Shown here: in pieces, positions 35,975 through 44,420 of the stretch
Layout of the letters: each line of letters starts with the position of its first letter
Position numbering within the stretch: the stretch's first letter is position 1
NCBI RefSeq assembly: GCF_004211145.1
Contig: NZ_SEBS01000026.1
Location: 1-52,425 of the forward strand
DNA from: Flavobacterium sp.
Lineage (GTDB): Bacteria > Bacteroidota > Bacteroidia > Flavobacteriales > Flavobacteriaceae
Direction of reading: 5' to 3'
DNA: 52,425 nt
The notes under the pieces: generated by a model
The model's database searches: none
The model's input: only the letters and a program-made list of their open reading frames with translations
What the model was told of the DNA's origin: nothing
Translations under genes and position numbers: made by a program

Positions 35975-36310
35975 TTGATTTTTTAGCCACGGATGCACGG
36001 ATTTTCACGGATAAGTTTGTGACACGCTACTTTTGCAAGATTTTTAATCGCAAGGTTTAATTACTCAGAGCTGCGCCTTTTTATTAAGCCACAGATTGCT
36101 TCGCCAGATCGCTACGCTCGGGTCACAGATTTTCTCACTGCGGCGCTAAAAATTAACTTCGCTTAAGAATTTTCATAGATTTACTTACTTTGCCGCTAAA
36201 ACTTATTTCGTATGCGCTTTCACAGGTTTGTAGTTTGAAAAAAGTAAAAAAAATCCTCTAAATCAAAGAAGCGAAGCATCAAAAATCTGTGAATCTGTGG
36301 CTAAAAAAAT
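35975..36310. repeat. ORF-less inverted word-repeat element, CCACGGAT family
   Basis: Left words TTTTTTAGCCACGGATGCAC and GGATTTTCACGGAT (35980-36012) are mirrored at the right by AAATCTGTGAATCTGTGGCT followed by seven A (36274-36308), with further copies inside (AAGCCACAGATT near 36086). The left word differs by one base from that of the GxxExxY element at 30647. No open reading frame of note is inside. It fills most of the 398-base gene-free space 35927-36324, between convergent GT2 and GT9 genes. Confidence 0.8.
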
Positions 36311-36324
36311 CAGCGGCAAGTATT

Positions 36325-37383
36325 TCAGTTATTATCAAGATAATTTTTTAGCTCCGGCAATACCAACTCCGGCCCAAATTCCCCATACAAATCCATCGCC
36401 TTTTCCTTCATTTCCTTCGCCGATTTATTCCCGTAAAGTTCCGGCTTGAAATCCTTCAAATGAACCGAAACGTTGTGAACGCCATCATCAAACGCGTTCC
36501 AGGCTTCCTTTTTAATCCACGTCGAAAAAATCGTAAACGTCGGTTTACCCAAAGCTTTCGCCATATTCACCGCTCCGCCTTCATTCCCGATGAGCGCATC
36601 GCAATGATATGTCAATGCCAGAAACTCGCGAATACTGCCCGGAACGATATGGAATTTTATATTTTCCTGCGTTTCAGGTTTGCACAGATCGAAAATTTCG
36701 CGCGCCTGTTTTTCCTGTATCGGAATGTAATTGAATAGCAAAGTTGCATTTGTCTTCGCCACGATCTCGTCGAGCAGTTTCGCCATATACGCGAACGGAT
36801 ACGTTTTGTTGTCTCCGCTTCCGAGCACGCCGATCATGTATAATTTCTTCGACAAATCTATGTTGTGGCTTTCGAGCAACGACTTTCCGTCAATAATTTC
36901 TTTGTCGGTGAGCCAGATTTTTGGTCGGTTGTCGAGCGGTTTGTCGGTCAAGGATTTCAAAAGCAACAATCGGTTTTCGATCGCCAAGCCCGCATTCGTA
37001 TCGGGTTTCGACTTTTCGCGAATCGTTTCATCGTACACGAATCTGGTGTACGATTTATGGAATCCGATCTTGGTTTTCGCGCCCGAAACTCCGACTACGA
37101 GATTGCTTTCGAGTTTTCCATAAGCGTCGATGACCAAATCGTATTTCGTTTTTCGGATCGAAACCAAAAACTTCAAGAACGTTTTTTTGCTCTTTCGGAA
37201 TTCGTCTTTAAACAAGATCAAGTTGTCGATATTCGGATTGCCTTCGACGACCGGCCGCGTGAACGGATAGATCAAGTAATCGATCTGCGCCTCGGGATAG
37301 ATCGTGCGCAAATTGTTGCAGATGATCGACGAGGCCAAAACGTCGCCGATCATTTTTTGCTGTATGACAAGAATTTTTTTCAA
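36325..37383 (-). CDS. Family 9 glycosyltransferase (heptosyltransferase-like)
   Basis: A 352-residue GT-B enzyme like ADP-heptose:LPS heptosyltransferases. The N-terminus MKKILVIQQKMIGDVLASSIICNNLR is typical. The C-terminal domain contains LYMIGVLGSGDNKTYPFAYM and the donor-site block CDALIGNEGGAVNMAKALGKPTFTIF. Cytoplasmic face of the inner membrane, LPS core extension; the exact sugar is not given by the motif. It overlaps the upstream small membrane protein gene by four bases and converges on the GT2 gene. Confidence 0.93.
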   Translation of the reverse strand: MKKILVIQQKMIGDVLASSIICNNLRTIYPEAQIDYLIYPFTRPVVEGNPNIDNLILFKDEFRKSKKTFLKFLVSIRKTKYDLVIDAYGKLESNLVVGVSGAKTKIGFHKSYTRFVYDETIREKSKPDTNAGLAIENRLLLLKSLTDKPLDNRPKIWLTDKEIIDGKSLLESHNIDLSKKLYMIGVLGSGDNKTYPFAYMAKLLDEIVAKTNATLLFNYIPIQEKQAREIFDLCKPETQENIKFHIVPGSIREFLALTYHCDALIGNEGGAVNMAKALGKPTFTIFSTWIKKEAWNAFDDGVHNVSVHLKDFKPELYGNKSAKEMKEKAMDLYGEFGPELVLPELKNYLDNN

Positions 37384-37658
37384 GGTAAAGGCGGCGGCAT
37401 TTGGCGTTCGATCAGCACGCGCTCGATGGCGGCGACTTCTTTCTCAGGCAAATGTCCTGAGTTTTTCATCGCGATCAATTCGTCCGATGATAAACTCGAA
37501 TACAACTGCCGCAGATATTCCTTCTCGTCGTCGGTCTCATTCAACTCCTGATTTTTCTCGATTTCACGATCGAGGTGTTTTGCGATCGACTTCCGATAGA
37601 CGAAAACCAACGTGAGCAAAGCGGCAATCACGATTACTACGGGTAGCGTTGACGTCAT
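37380..37658 (-). CDS. Small single-span membrane protein
   Basis: A 92-residue protein: one N-terminal membrane helix (about 4-20, LPVVIVIAALLTLVFVY) then a charged helical cytoplasmic part (HLDREIEKNQELNETDDEKEY) and a Pro-rich end (RQMPPPLP). I do not recognise a family. It overlaps the GT9 gene by four bases. Its ATG touches the left arm of the repeat at 37659, which therefore forms its whole leader. Confidence 0.72.
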   Translation of the reverse strand: MTSTLPVVIVIAALLTLVFVYRKSIAKHLDREIEKNQELNETDDEKEYLRQLYSSLSSDELIAMKNSGHLPEKEVAAIERVLIERQMPPPLP

Positions 37659-37807
37659 TTAATTAATAATTAATAATGAATAATGAATAATTCACAAGTG
37701 GGTTGAAACGGGGATAACGATTCGATTAACAAATTTTAGAGTAATTATTCATTATTCATTATTCATTATTCATTACTCATTATTCACTATTCATTAATAA
37801 TTATCAA
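37659..37807. repeat. Inverted word-repeat element, AATAATGA family
   Basis: Left arm 37659-37692 (TTAATTAATAATTAATAATG and onward) and right arm 37742-37807 (repeated ATTATTC words, ending TTATCAATTAA with the dapD stop) are inverted around a 49-base centre. It fills the entire space between the start codon of one gene and the stop codon of dapD, without any remaining bases. Confidence 0.88.
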
Positions 37808-38623
37808 TTAAACCGCAACATCATACTCCCGCAACGCCTCATTCAAACTCGTCTTCAAATCGGTCGACGGTTTGCGTTTCCCGATGATAAGTGCGCAAGG
37901 CACCTGGAATTCCCCAGCCGCGAATTTTTTCGTGTAACTCCCCGGAATCACGACCGAACGAGCCGGTACGATCCCTTTCATCTCGACAGGGAAATCTCCT
38001 GTGACGTCGATGATTTTGGTCGATGCGGTCAGGCAGACGTTTGCACCCAAAACAGCTTCGGTTTCCACGCGCACGCCTTCGACGACGATGCAACGCGACC
38101 CGATAAATGCGCCATCCTCGATGATCACGGGCGATGCCTGCAATGGTTCGAGAACGCCACCGATCCCGACGCCGCCGCTCAAATGGACATTCTTTCCGAT
38201 TTGCGCGCAGCTTCCGACGGTTGCCCAGGTGTCGACCATCGTGCCTTCGTCTACATAGGCGCCGATGTTCACATAGCTCGGCATTAGGATCACACCTTTT
38301 GAAATATAACAACCGTGACGCGCGACCGCATTCGGAACGACACGGATTCCTTTCTCGGCGTAATTGCGTTTCAACGGGATTTTATCATGGTATTCGAAGA
38401 TTCCGGCTTCGAGCGTTTCCATTTTTTGGATCGGGAAATACAACACGACGCCTTTTTTGACCCATTCGTTTACTTGCCAGCCATCGAGTGTTGGTTCGGC
38501 GACGCGCAACGTTCCTTCGTCGAGCAAATCGACTACTTTTCTAATCGCGGCAAGGGTTTCAGGTTGTTGTAAAAGGGAACGGTCTTCCCAGGCTTTTTCG
38601 ATGGTTTCGCGCAAATGGTTCAT
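37808..38623 (-). CDS. dapD: Tetrahydrodipicolinate N-succinyltransferase
   Basis: Succinylates tetrahydrodipicolinate from succinyl-CoA in the lysine/meso-diaminopimelate pathway; cytoplasmic trimer. The protein has 271 residues, the usual length. The N-terminal helical part (MNHLRETIEKAWEDRSLL) is followed by the left-handed beta-helix of hexapeptide repeats (VILMPSYVNIGAYVDEGTMV, GVGIGGVLEPLQASPVIIEDGAFIGSRC), then the C-terminal YTKKFAAGEFQVPCALIIGKR split by strands. The ATG at 38623 is chosen rather than the frame start at 38680 because MNHLRETIE is the family start. A good -7 element lies 17 bases upstream. Confidence 0.95.
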   Translation of the reverse strand: MNHLRETIEKAWEDRSLLQQPETLAAIRKVVDLLDEGTLRVAEPTLDGWQVNEWVKKGVVLYFPIQKMETLEAGIFEYHDKIPLKRNYAEKGIRVVPNAVARHGCYISKGVILMPSYVNIGAYVDEGTMVDTWATVGSCAQIGKNVHLSGGVGIGGVLEPLQASPVIIEDGAFIGSRCIVVEGVRVETEAVLGANVCLTASTKIIDVTGDFPVEMKGIVPARSVVIPGSYTKKFAAGEFQVPCALIIGKRKPSTDLKTSLNEALREYDVAV

Positions 38624-38639
38624 TCGTGTTTGTTTTTTA

Positions 38640-38647
38640 CAAATATA
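38640..38647 (-). promoter_or_regulatory. -7 element of dapD
   Basis: On the minus strand the bases read TATATTTG, an exact TAnnTTTG match, with TTTC 20 bases further upstream where TTTG would be expected. The position supports the start at 38623. Confidence 0.55.
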
Positions 38648-38686
38648 GTGGCAATTTGGGAAGATAGGAAATGCGGGCAATTTTTA

Positions 38687-38907
38687 GGAATGCCGACTGG
38701 GCGGAAAGGCGCGGATTCGGAAGATTTTAGTTTGGAATGTCAATTTATCCTGATGCTTTGAATTATGCCTGCATCCGTTTTCTTTTCATACGAAACGGAA
38801 AATTTTCTGTTCAGCAGCAATTTTTTCGACGTAAAATCTTTCTCGTCGGTCAAATCGGAATTTAGAAATCGGCAAAAATCAGCGCCTTTCCGACCAATCT
38901 GCGTTCC
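38687..38907. repeat. Long inverted repeat in a gene-free stretch
   Basis: Arms 38687-38717 and 38877-38907 are complementary at 26 of 31 positions by my count; the shared core is CGGAAAGGCGC. About 160 bases lie between them. The whole gap 38648-38993 has no open reading frame that looks real, and I see nothing else in it. Confidence 0.75.
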
Positions 38908-38993
38908 TTAAAATACAACGTTTACCCAAAGTCATAAAACGATCACCGTCAGACAAATCGCTATTTTTAAAGTTCAGTTTTAAATCAACCATC

Positions 38994-39392
38994 ATGAAAC
39001 CAAAAATGATCTGGGCGAACCTCGCCATCAAAGACATCGATCGAACCACGAAATTCTACACCGATTTGGGATTCGAATTCCAAGGCAAGCAAACGGCGGG
39101 CGGATTGACGAGTTTCTATTTCGGCAAAGACAATTTCGTAATCAATTTTTTCCTCAACGATAAATTCGAAAACAACAATCACATAAAAGCCGTTGATGCG
39201 AGTAAGGAGAATGAGATTTTATTCAGTCTTTCGGCCGACAGTAAGGAAGAAGTCGATGGATATTACCAAGAAGTGAAAAGAGTCGGAGCAACAATCTACG
39301 CCGAGCCTGAAGTTTTTGAAAAAGGCTATACGTTCGGTTTCGCCGATCCTGACGGACATAAGTTTAATGTGTTGTACTGGCCGGGGATGTAA
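38994..39392 (+). CDS. VOC (glyoxalase/bleomycin-resistance fold) family protein
   Basis: A 132-residue protein with two beta-alpha-beta-beta-beta modules. IWANLAIKDIDRTTKFYTDLGFEF opens the first and RVGATIYAEPEVFEKGYTFGFADPDGHKFNVLYW closes the second (PDGH is the typical metal-site end). Members include dioxygenases, lyases and resistance proteins; no specific substrate can be assigned. Isolated single gene between two non-coding stretches. Confidence 0.88.
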   Translation: MKPKMIWANLAIKDIDRTTKFYTDLGFEFQGKQTAGGLTSFYFGKDNFVINFFLNDKFENNNHIKAVDASKENEILFSLSADSKEEVDGYYQEVKRVGATIYAEPEVFEKGYTFGFADPDGHKFNVLYWPGM

Positions 39393-39810
39393 TTTGGGGC
39401 TTTTTCGAAGTTACGACGTGATTCGAAATCCTATAAAAAAGACCCTGACAGGGTATCGATTAACCATTTGTAAATTAATGGTTTACATCTATTTTCAGTC
39501 CTGTTTAACCAAAGCATCTATTTTCGTTCCCACCCAATTTCCAATTATTACCCACGTTAACCGAAAAAAAAATTACCCGGTCTCAAAGCTCACATCGCAA
39601 ACGGCGGACAACGGCAATAGAAACGAATTTCTAAGAGTCTAACATTTTACGCGAACATCGGTCTAACGAAAAATAACAATAAAAATAAAAATAGATAATA
39701 AAAAAACGGACCGCAGCCAGCACGCAATTACTGCTAAGTTGTTGGGGAATTCATAATAGTAAGATGAAAAGCCACGCGCTTTCGCGAATCCGTTTTAGGG
39801 AATTTTCGGA
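39393..39810. other. Gene-free stretch of 418 bases
   Basis: I see no gene. Features present: a small inverted repeat ACCCTGACAGGGT (about 39439-39451), a possible hairpin AACCATT/AATGGTT (about 39463-39482), and an A-rich tract near 39665-39705. The region separates the VOC gene from the convergent small secreted protein gene. Confidence 0.6.
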
Positions 39811-40206
39811 TCAATCGACATCGGCGTACATTTCACGCGTCTTCGGGATCAAAGGCGAATTGAAATCGACTTCGAAACGTTTGCCTTCGCAGTACAAAAA
39901 CATGCGTTGGTTCGAGATGAGCGTGACCGTAACCTCTTGCTGCATCTGGTCTTTACAGATGTAGACGACGCCATTGTTGGGCAGATCTGTTTTTTTGACG
40001 ACCGACAGCTTGTAGACGCGGTCGATATGGAATTCGATCTTTTCGTCAGAGAAATACGCCTTGCGCAAATTCACGCGCTGCGGTTTGTTCCACTGCAGGT
40101 TCGAATTTCCTGTCTTGTAGCCGGTAAATGAAAGTTCCTTCGATTGCGCCTCAACTGCAATCGCGGCAAACACTGCGAACAGCGTCAATACATGTCTGGT
40201 GGTCAT
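39811..40206 (-). CDS. Small secreted protein of unknown function
   Basis: A 131-residue protein with an N-terminal signal peptide (MTTRHVLTLFAVFAAIAVEAQ). The mature part is strand-rich (SFTGYKTGNSNLQWNK, YKLSVVKKTDLPNNGVVYIC, VTVTLISNQRMFLYCEG) and holds two Cys that could form a disulfide. No known family recognised. Divergent from the methyltransferase gene. Confidence 0.68.
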   Translation of the reverse strand: MTTRHVLTLFAVFAAIAVEAQSKELSFTGYKTGNSNLQWNKPQRVNLRKAYFSDEKIEFHIDRVYKLSVVKKTDLPNNGVVYICKDQMQQEVTVTLISNQRMFLYCEGKRFEVDFNSPLIPKTREMYADVD

Positions 40207-40321
40207 TTAGGTTCGTTTGGGTTTGGTAATAACGAACTTTTTTTCAAAGTATTTTATTTTCCGATTGTTAAAGTTGTAATTCCGCATGCGAATTGTGAAA
40301 TCAATACGAATTCGTTTTTCG

Positions 40322-40329
40322 TATTTTTG
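40322..40329 (+). promoter_or_regulatory. -7 element of the methyltransferase/lipoprotein operon
   Basis: TATTTTTG fits TAnnTTTG and lies 17 bases before the methyltransferase ATG. No TTTG at the proper spacing is visible, so this is tentative. Confidence 0.42.
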
Positions 40330-40346
40330 AAGGAACACTCACCATT

Positions 40347-41090
40347 ATGAAAGACAATTTCTCAGCGCAAGCGGTATCTTACGCTCAATTCAGGCCGGGT
40401 TATCCCGATGCGCTAATCGATTATATCACTTCATTTGTTCCTGAAAAAGACATCGCGCTTGACCTCGCGACAGGAAACGGACAGGTCGCCAAGAAATTAG
40501 CGCCACATTTCAAAAAGGTATTTGCCACCGACATCAGCGAGAAACAACTCGAGAACGCCGCCCAGGCCGACAACATCGTTTACAAAAAAGAACCCGCCGA
40601 ACATACGTCTTTTGAAGACAATACATTTAACTTGATAACCGTCGCGCAAGCCGTGCATTGGTTCGACTTCTCGGTGTTTTACAAAGAGGCGTACCGAATA
40701 TTGAAACCCGACGGTGTGTTTGCTGCGCTCGGCTACGGACTGTTCTCGACGAACGAGCGCACCGATAAAATCCTGCGTCATTATTATTACGACATCGTCG
40801 GCCCGTATTGGGATGCCGAGCGAAAACACATAGACGCGCGTTATCGCACGATCCCATTCCCGTTCAAGGAAATCGAGACCGTGGATTGGAGTGAGAGTTT
40901 CGTCTGGACGTTCGAGCAATTGACGGGTTATCTCGAGACATGGTCGGCGACACAGCATTACAAAAAGAAAACCGGCATCAATCCCGTCGATTTGATTAGG
41001 CATGAACTGTCGTTGGTTTGGCCCACGACGAACATGAAGGTCACATTCCCGTTGTTGTTGCGCATAGGCCGCCCATTCACGAAATTCTGA
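40347..41090 (+). CDS. Class I SAM-dependent methyltransferase
   Basis: A 247-residue cytoplasmic methyltransferase. The SAM-binding motif I is DLATGNGQVAKKL, with the acidic VFATDIS strand end and a motif-II-like NLITVAQAVHWFDF. The opening FSAQAVSYAQFRPGYPDALIDYI is typical of the UbiE/COQ5-like or trans-aconitate-methyltransferase-like group. Substrate unknown. It is first of a plus-strand run (40347-43809) whose genes abut or overlap. Confidence 0.9.
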   Translation: MKDNFSAQAVSYAQFRPGYPDALIDYITSFVPEKDIALDLATGNGQVAKKLAPHFKKVFATDISEKQLENAAQADNIVYKKEPAEHTSFEDNTFNLITVAQAVHWFDFSVFYKEAYRILKPDGVFAALGYGLFSTNERTDKILRHYYYDIVGPYWDAERKHIDARYRTIPFPFKEIETVDWSESFVWTFEQLTGYLETWSATQHYKKKTGINPVDLIRHELSLVWPTTNMKVTFPLLLRIGRPFTKF

Positions 41091-41093
41091 TTT

Positions 41094-41936
41094 ATGAAAA
41101 AGTTGTTCCTGCTGATAGTGATTGTGGCGTTCGCCTCGTGCACGCCCAAGAAAGCGAAAGATCCCGAACCGGCGCCCACCGAGATTCCCGATACGATTCT
41201 AGCCGACACGAATCACACGGCAAAGAATTCGCTCAATTATTTGGGAATGTACAAAGGCAAATTTCCGCTTAAAGGTTATCCCGGTACGCAGGTTACGCTC
41301 GAATTGTCGGAGGAATTCAATTATACGTTGCAATTCATCGATACGGTCGGAAAAGGCCGAAAGTCCGAAACCATGGGAACCTTCAAATGGGATTCGGACG
41401 GGCACACGATCGAGCTTTCGAACAAAACCGTTTTCCCGAACGAATTCACGGTCAATGAAAATTCATTGGTTCCAAAAACCGACCGCGACGGAAAATCGCT
41501 GACGTTGGCGCAGACTGAAAAATATAAAATGGCAAAACTTTCGGACGCACAGGTTGTTAAATCCGACGAGTCGCCACAAGACAAGCTTCCTCCCAAACTC
41601 ACGGGAATCCATTGGAAACTATCGGAAATAAACGGCAAAGTCGTCAAACAGTCGGGCGATCGCGACTATTTTATCCAACTGAATAAAGACGGAAGTTTCG
41701 GTGCTTTCGCGGGCTGCAACCGAATGGGTGGAAAATATGAATTCAAAGGCAGTAAAGTGCGAATGTTCAATATTATTTCGACGATGATGGCCTGCGCCGA
41801 CATGAAAACCGAAGAGGATCTAAAGAAAAACTTGGAAACGGCTGACAATTTCGTCGCAAATGAAAAAGTGCTGCAATTTCGAAAAGGCGGTGTGAACTTG
41901 CTTAAATTTGAAGCAGTCGCCCAACCGAAACCGTGA
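41094..41936 (+). CDS. Lipoprotein with NlpE N-terminal-like and META domains
   Basis: A 280-residue lipoprotein (lipobox AFASC, Cys16). The residues after Cys (TPKKAK) are basic, so a periplasmic inner-leaflet location is more likely than surface display. Residues about 47-135 (YLGMYKGKFPLKGYPGTQVTLEL) resemble the NlpE N-terminal barrel. About 165-275 (LTGIHWKLSEINGK, FAGCNRMGGKYEF, MMACADMKTEEDL) form a META/HslJ domain with its conserved Cys pair. Such proteins are linked to envelope stress and copper. Three bases after the methyltransferase gene. Confidence 0.9.
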   Translation: MKKLFLLIVIVAFASCTPKKAKDPEPAPTEIPDTILADTNHTAKNSLNYLGMYKGKFPLKGYPGTQVTLELSEEFNYTLQFIDTVGKGRKSETMGTFKWDSDGHTIELSNKTVFPNEFTVNENSLVPKTDRDGKSLTLAQTEKYKMAKLSDAQVVKSDESPQDKLPPKLTGIHWKLSEINGKVVKQSGDRDYFIQLNKDGSFGAFAGCNRMGGKYEFKGSKVRMFNIISTMMACADMKTEEDLKKNLETADNFVANEKVLQFRKGGVNLLKFEAVAQPKP

Positions 41937-43006
41937 TGGATTTTACCGATATCTCGCATCAACGCCTCCAAAACCAACAGCTTTTCGAACCCGATTTCAA
42001 AGACATTGAGAAACTCGTGTCTCACTTCGGCGCGATCCAATCCCAGGATTATGCGATGGCAAAATGTGCGATAGGCGCACGAATTCCGGGCATTTTGGAT
42101 GCCGATGTGGACGCCGCGATCGATTCGGGAAAAATCGTGCGGACACATGTGTTGCGTCCGACCTGGCATTTCGTCGCGGCTGAAGATATCCATTGGATGC
42201 TCGAACTTACGGCCAAGAATATCCGACGCCAATTCGCGTCGAACGACAAGAAACTCGGGCTCGACGAAACCGTCTACAAAAAGAGTTTCAAACTCATAGA
42301 GAAAGCGTTGCGAGACGAACACTTGACGCGGCCGGAACTCATGGAAATCCTCGAATTTTCAGGAATCAATACCTAAGAATATAGAAGCGGACACATCATG
42401 GCGGCCGCGGAACTTGAAGGTCTCGTCATCAGCGGAAAGCGAAAAGGCAAGGAACATTCGTATGCGTTGCTCGAGGAACGCGTCAAAAACCGTAAGAAAT
42501 TCAATAGGGAAGAAGCACTGTCGGAACTCGCCAAAATATATTTCACGAGCCACGGTCCGGCGACAATCAAGGATTTTCAATGGTGGAGCGGCTTGAACCA
42601 GACCGATTGCAAGAAAGGAATCGCCGCGAATGAGAAGAAGTTGCAGCAAATCGACATCAATGGAAATTCATATTATTTTTCGTTAGAAGTCAAATCGAAA
42701 CCTGAAAACTCGCTGCATTTGCTTCCAGCTTTCGATGAATTCCTGATCGCGTATAAAGACCGTTCGCCCTCGGTCGATCCACTGCACCAAAAACACACCT
42801 TCACGATGAACGGGATCTTCAAGCCGATCTTGGTCGTCGATGGTCAGGTTTGCGGGATATGGAAAAGGTCGGTAAAAAAGGAAACCGTTTTTATTGAAGT
42901 CGACATGATCATCAAAATTCCGAAAAGCCGACATAAAGAGGTCGAAAAGCAAGCGGAACGTTTCGGGGATTTTTTGGGATTGAAAACTGAAGTTAAGATA
43001 GGATGA
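41933..43006 (+). pseudogene. Winged-helix DNA-binding-domain protein gene interrupted by an in-frame TAA
   Basis: Two pieces, 41933-42376 and 42398-43006, are in the same frame and read as one 357-codon protein of the winged-helix / AlkX-like group (PF06224 type). The first contains LVSHFGAIQSQDYAMAKCAIG and RPTWHFVAAEDIHWML, the second AAAELEGLVISGKRKGKEHSYALLEERV and LPAFDEFLIAYKDR. Codon 148 is TAA (42374-42376), followed by seven sense codons before the next ATG (42398). Both halves keep good codon use and no frameshift, so the mutation is recent, or a sequencing error, or readthrough. A four-base overlap links it to the next gene. Confidence 0.82.
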
Positions 43007-43809
43007 AATACTTTTTGCTATTTGTTTCGGTGTTTTTCGTTTGGATTTCGAGCGCTCAAATTTCCGATTGTAACCTCAATGCCAATCGATTAAAGATCCT
43101 CGATTACATCTCAGAAAATCTCGTACAGCTGCGCAACAAGGCGAATCACGATATGGTCATGGTCAAGTTGAAGTTCTCGGAAAGCGGCGTAATTGAGAAT
43201 GTTGCCTTATTTCAGGATTCACATACTGCCGACGACGAATCATTTGAAATTAAAAATCTTGAAAATTTAGCCGAATTCATCAGGCAGCGTTTTTTCTTTT
43301 GTCCGACAATTGATTTTGAAAATACATTCGGGATGTATTCGGAACTTTCGTTTCGTTTGCCGCTTACAAAATCAGGTCTTGAGGAGTTCAGGGAAGGGAT
43401 CGATGAAACGATTGCGGAACTTCCGGTGGCGAAACAAATCGTTTTAGGAAGTGCGTATTCGGTAAAAGTGAACGTTTTTGAAGTCAACAAAGTAAAATCG
43501 CCCAAAACGACGATCAAAAGAAAACTCAATTTGTATAACTCGGGCATAATTGAATTTGCCCCGAATTATTTCATGTCGTTCAACGTGATCAATTCCTCGG
43601 ACGCAAAGGATGCTCGCCTCGTTAATTATGTCGAGTATAAAATATATCGCGTCGTCGGCACGAAAGCGACGCTGCTTGAAAGCGACCGGCGAAAGGTTTA
43701 CGATGGGCGCGTAAATTTGAGCCAAAGTATCGTGCAAAGTTCAGATGACGTCGAAACGGGGAGCTTTGTCATGGATGTTGACATTGTCTTCGAAACACCC
43801 GATCGTTAG
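43003..43809 (+). CDS. Secreted protein of unknown function
   Basis: A 268-residue exported protein with signal peptide MKYFLLFVSVFFVWISSAQ. Residues 21-125 (NRLKILDYISENLVQLRNKANHDMVMVKLKF...) look weakly like a TonB-C/energy-transducing fold, with VKLKFSESGVIENV. The second half is beta-rich (YSVKVNVFEVNKVKS, NYVEYKIYRVVGTKATLLES). I do not recognise a family. It starts four bases inside the winged-helix gene (ATGA) and is the last gene of this run; its stop overlaps that of the convergent HxlR gene. Confidence 0.72.
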   Translation: MKYFLLFVSVFFVWISSAQISDCNLNANRLKILDYISENLVQLRNKANHDMVMVKLKFSESGVIENVALFQDSHTADDESFEIKNLENLAEFIRQRFFFCPTIDFENTFGMYSELSFRLPLTKSGLEEFREGIDETIAELPVAKQIVLGSAYSVKVNVFEVNKVKSPKTTIKRKLNLYNSGIIEFAPNYFMSFNVINSSDAKDARLVNYVEYKIYRVVGTKATLLESDRRKVYDGRVNLSQSIVQSSDDVETGSFVMDVDIVFETPDR

Positions 43810-44183
43810 ACCGATTCAGGAATTCCAAATACTTTCTGCCGATGCAAAACGCCCCATTCACGCAACGCTGAAATAACTTCGCCCAATGAATTGCTGTGTT
43901 CCGTTCTTTCATAGATCACGGTTGGCGGAAACGTGTCGTGGACAGTTCTCGTAATCAGGAGGTTGATTTCCAAATCCTTTAGTTCTTTTGAAAGCATTTT
44001 GTCGGTGATGTTCGGCACTTCTTTCGAGATTTCCCGGAATCGTTTCGGTCCCGACGCGAGCGCGATCAGGATTGGCAATTTCCATTTGCCATTAAGCACT
44101 TCGAGGGCGTCGCGAACATGTAGTAGTGCCTGGTTGCATTGCGTATGTGAAAGCGCTTGGCTTGGGAGGGTTTTGAAGGCCAT
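43806..44183 (-). CDS. HxlR family transcriptional regulator
   Basis: A 125-residue winged-helix regulator. The HxlR core CNQALLHVRDALEVLNGKWKLPILIALASGPKRFREISKEVP and ITDKMLSKELKDLEINLLITR (read in blocks) is intact; Cys16 is at the position that senses electrophiles or oxidants in several members. The gene is divergent from the azoreductase gene, the usual arrangement for a regulator of that enzyme. A perfect 16-base palindrome sits 28 bases before its start. Confidence 0.92.
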   Translation of the reverse strand: MAFKTLPSQALSHTQCNQALLHVRDALEVLNGKWKLPILIALASGPKRFREISKEVPNITDKMLSKELKDLEINLLITRTVHDTFPPTVIYERTEHSNSLGEVISALREWGVLHRQKVFGIPESV

Positions 44184-44211
44184 TTTTTATTTTTTGTTGT
44201 TTTTTGGTCTC

Positions 44212-44244
44212 AACCCTTTAAGAGTTTCAAACTCTTAAAGGGTT
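44212..44244. repeat. Perfect palindrome upstream of the HxlR gene
   Basis: Two 16-base arms (AACCCTTTAAGAGTTT and its exact inverse) flank a single C. There is no T-run behind it on either strand, so it is not a classical terminator. The same arm-C-arm plan occurs inside the ncRNA-like element at 34021-34045. Confidence 0.9.
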
Positions 44245-44388
44245 AAACTTACCACGAAAATATTTTTCCCCATTGCACATTTCACCCCAAAATTGTTAAA
44301 CAAAGCCGCAACATAATAAGTAACTCGCTTCCCTCAACGAAAGCACTATACAAAAGGATATTACTATACAATAGATAGCAAATGTAAG

Positions 44389-44396
44389 TAGGTTTG
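44389..44396 (+). promoter_or_regulatory. -7 element and operator-like zone of the azoreductase gene
   Basis: TAGGTTTG fits TAnnTTTG, 24 bases before the ATG at 44421. Just upstream is the imperfect dyad CTAT-ACA-ATAG (about 44364-44374) inside TTAC...GTAA, a plausible HxlR operator because the regulator is divergent. Operator role is inferred. Confidence 0.4.
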
Positions 44397-44420
44397 TATC
44401 GTAAAACAAATTTTATCCTT

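Noticed and set aside
41933..43006. Two separate genes, 41933-42376 and 42398-43006
   Set aside because: Both pieces are halves of one known protein family in the same frame with only one stop codon and seven codons between.
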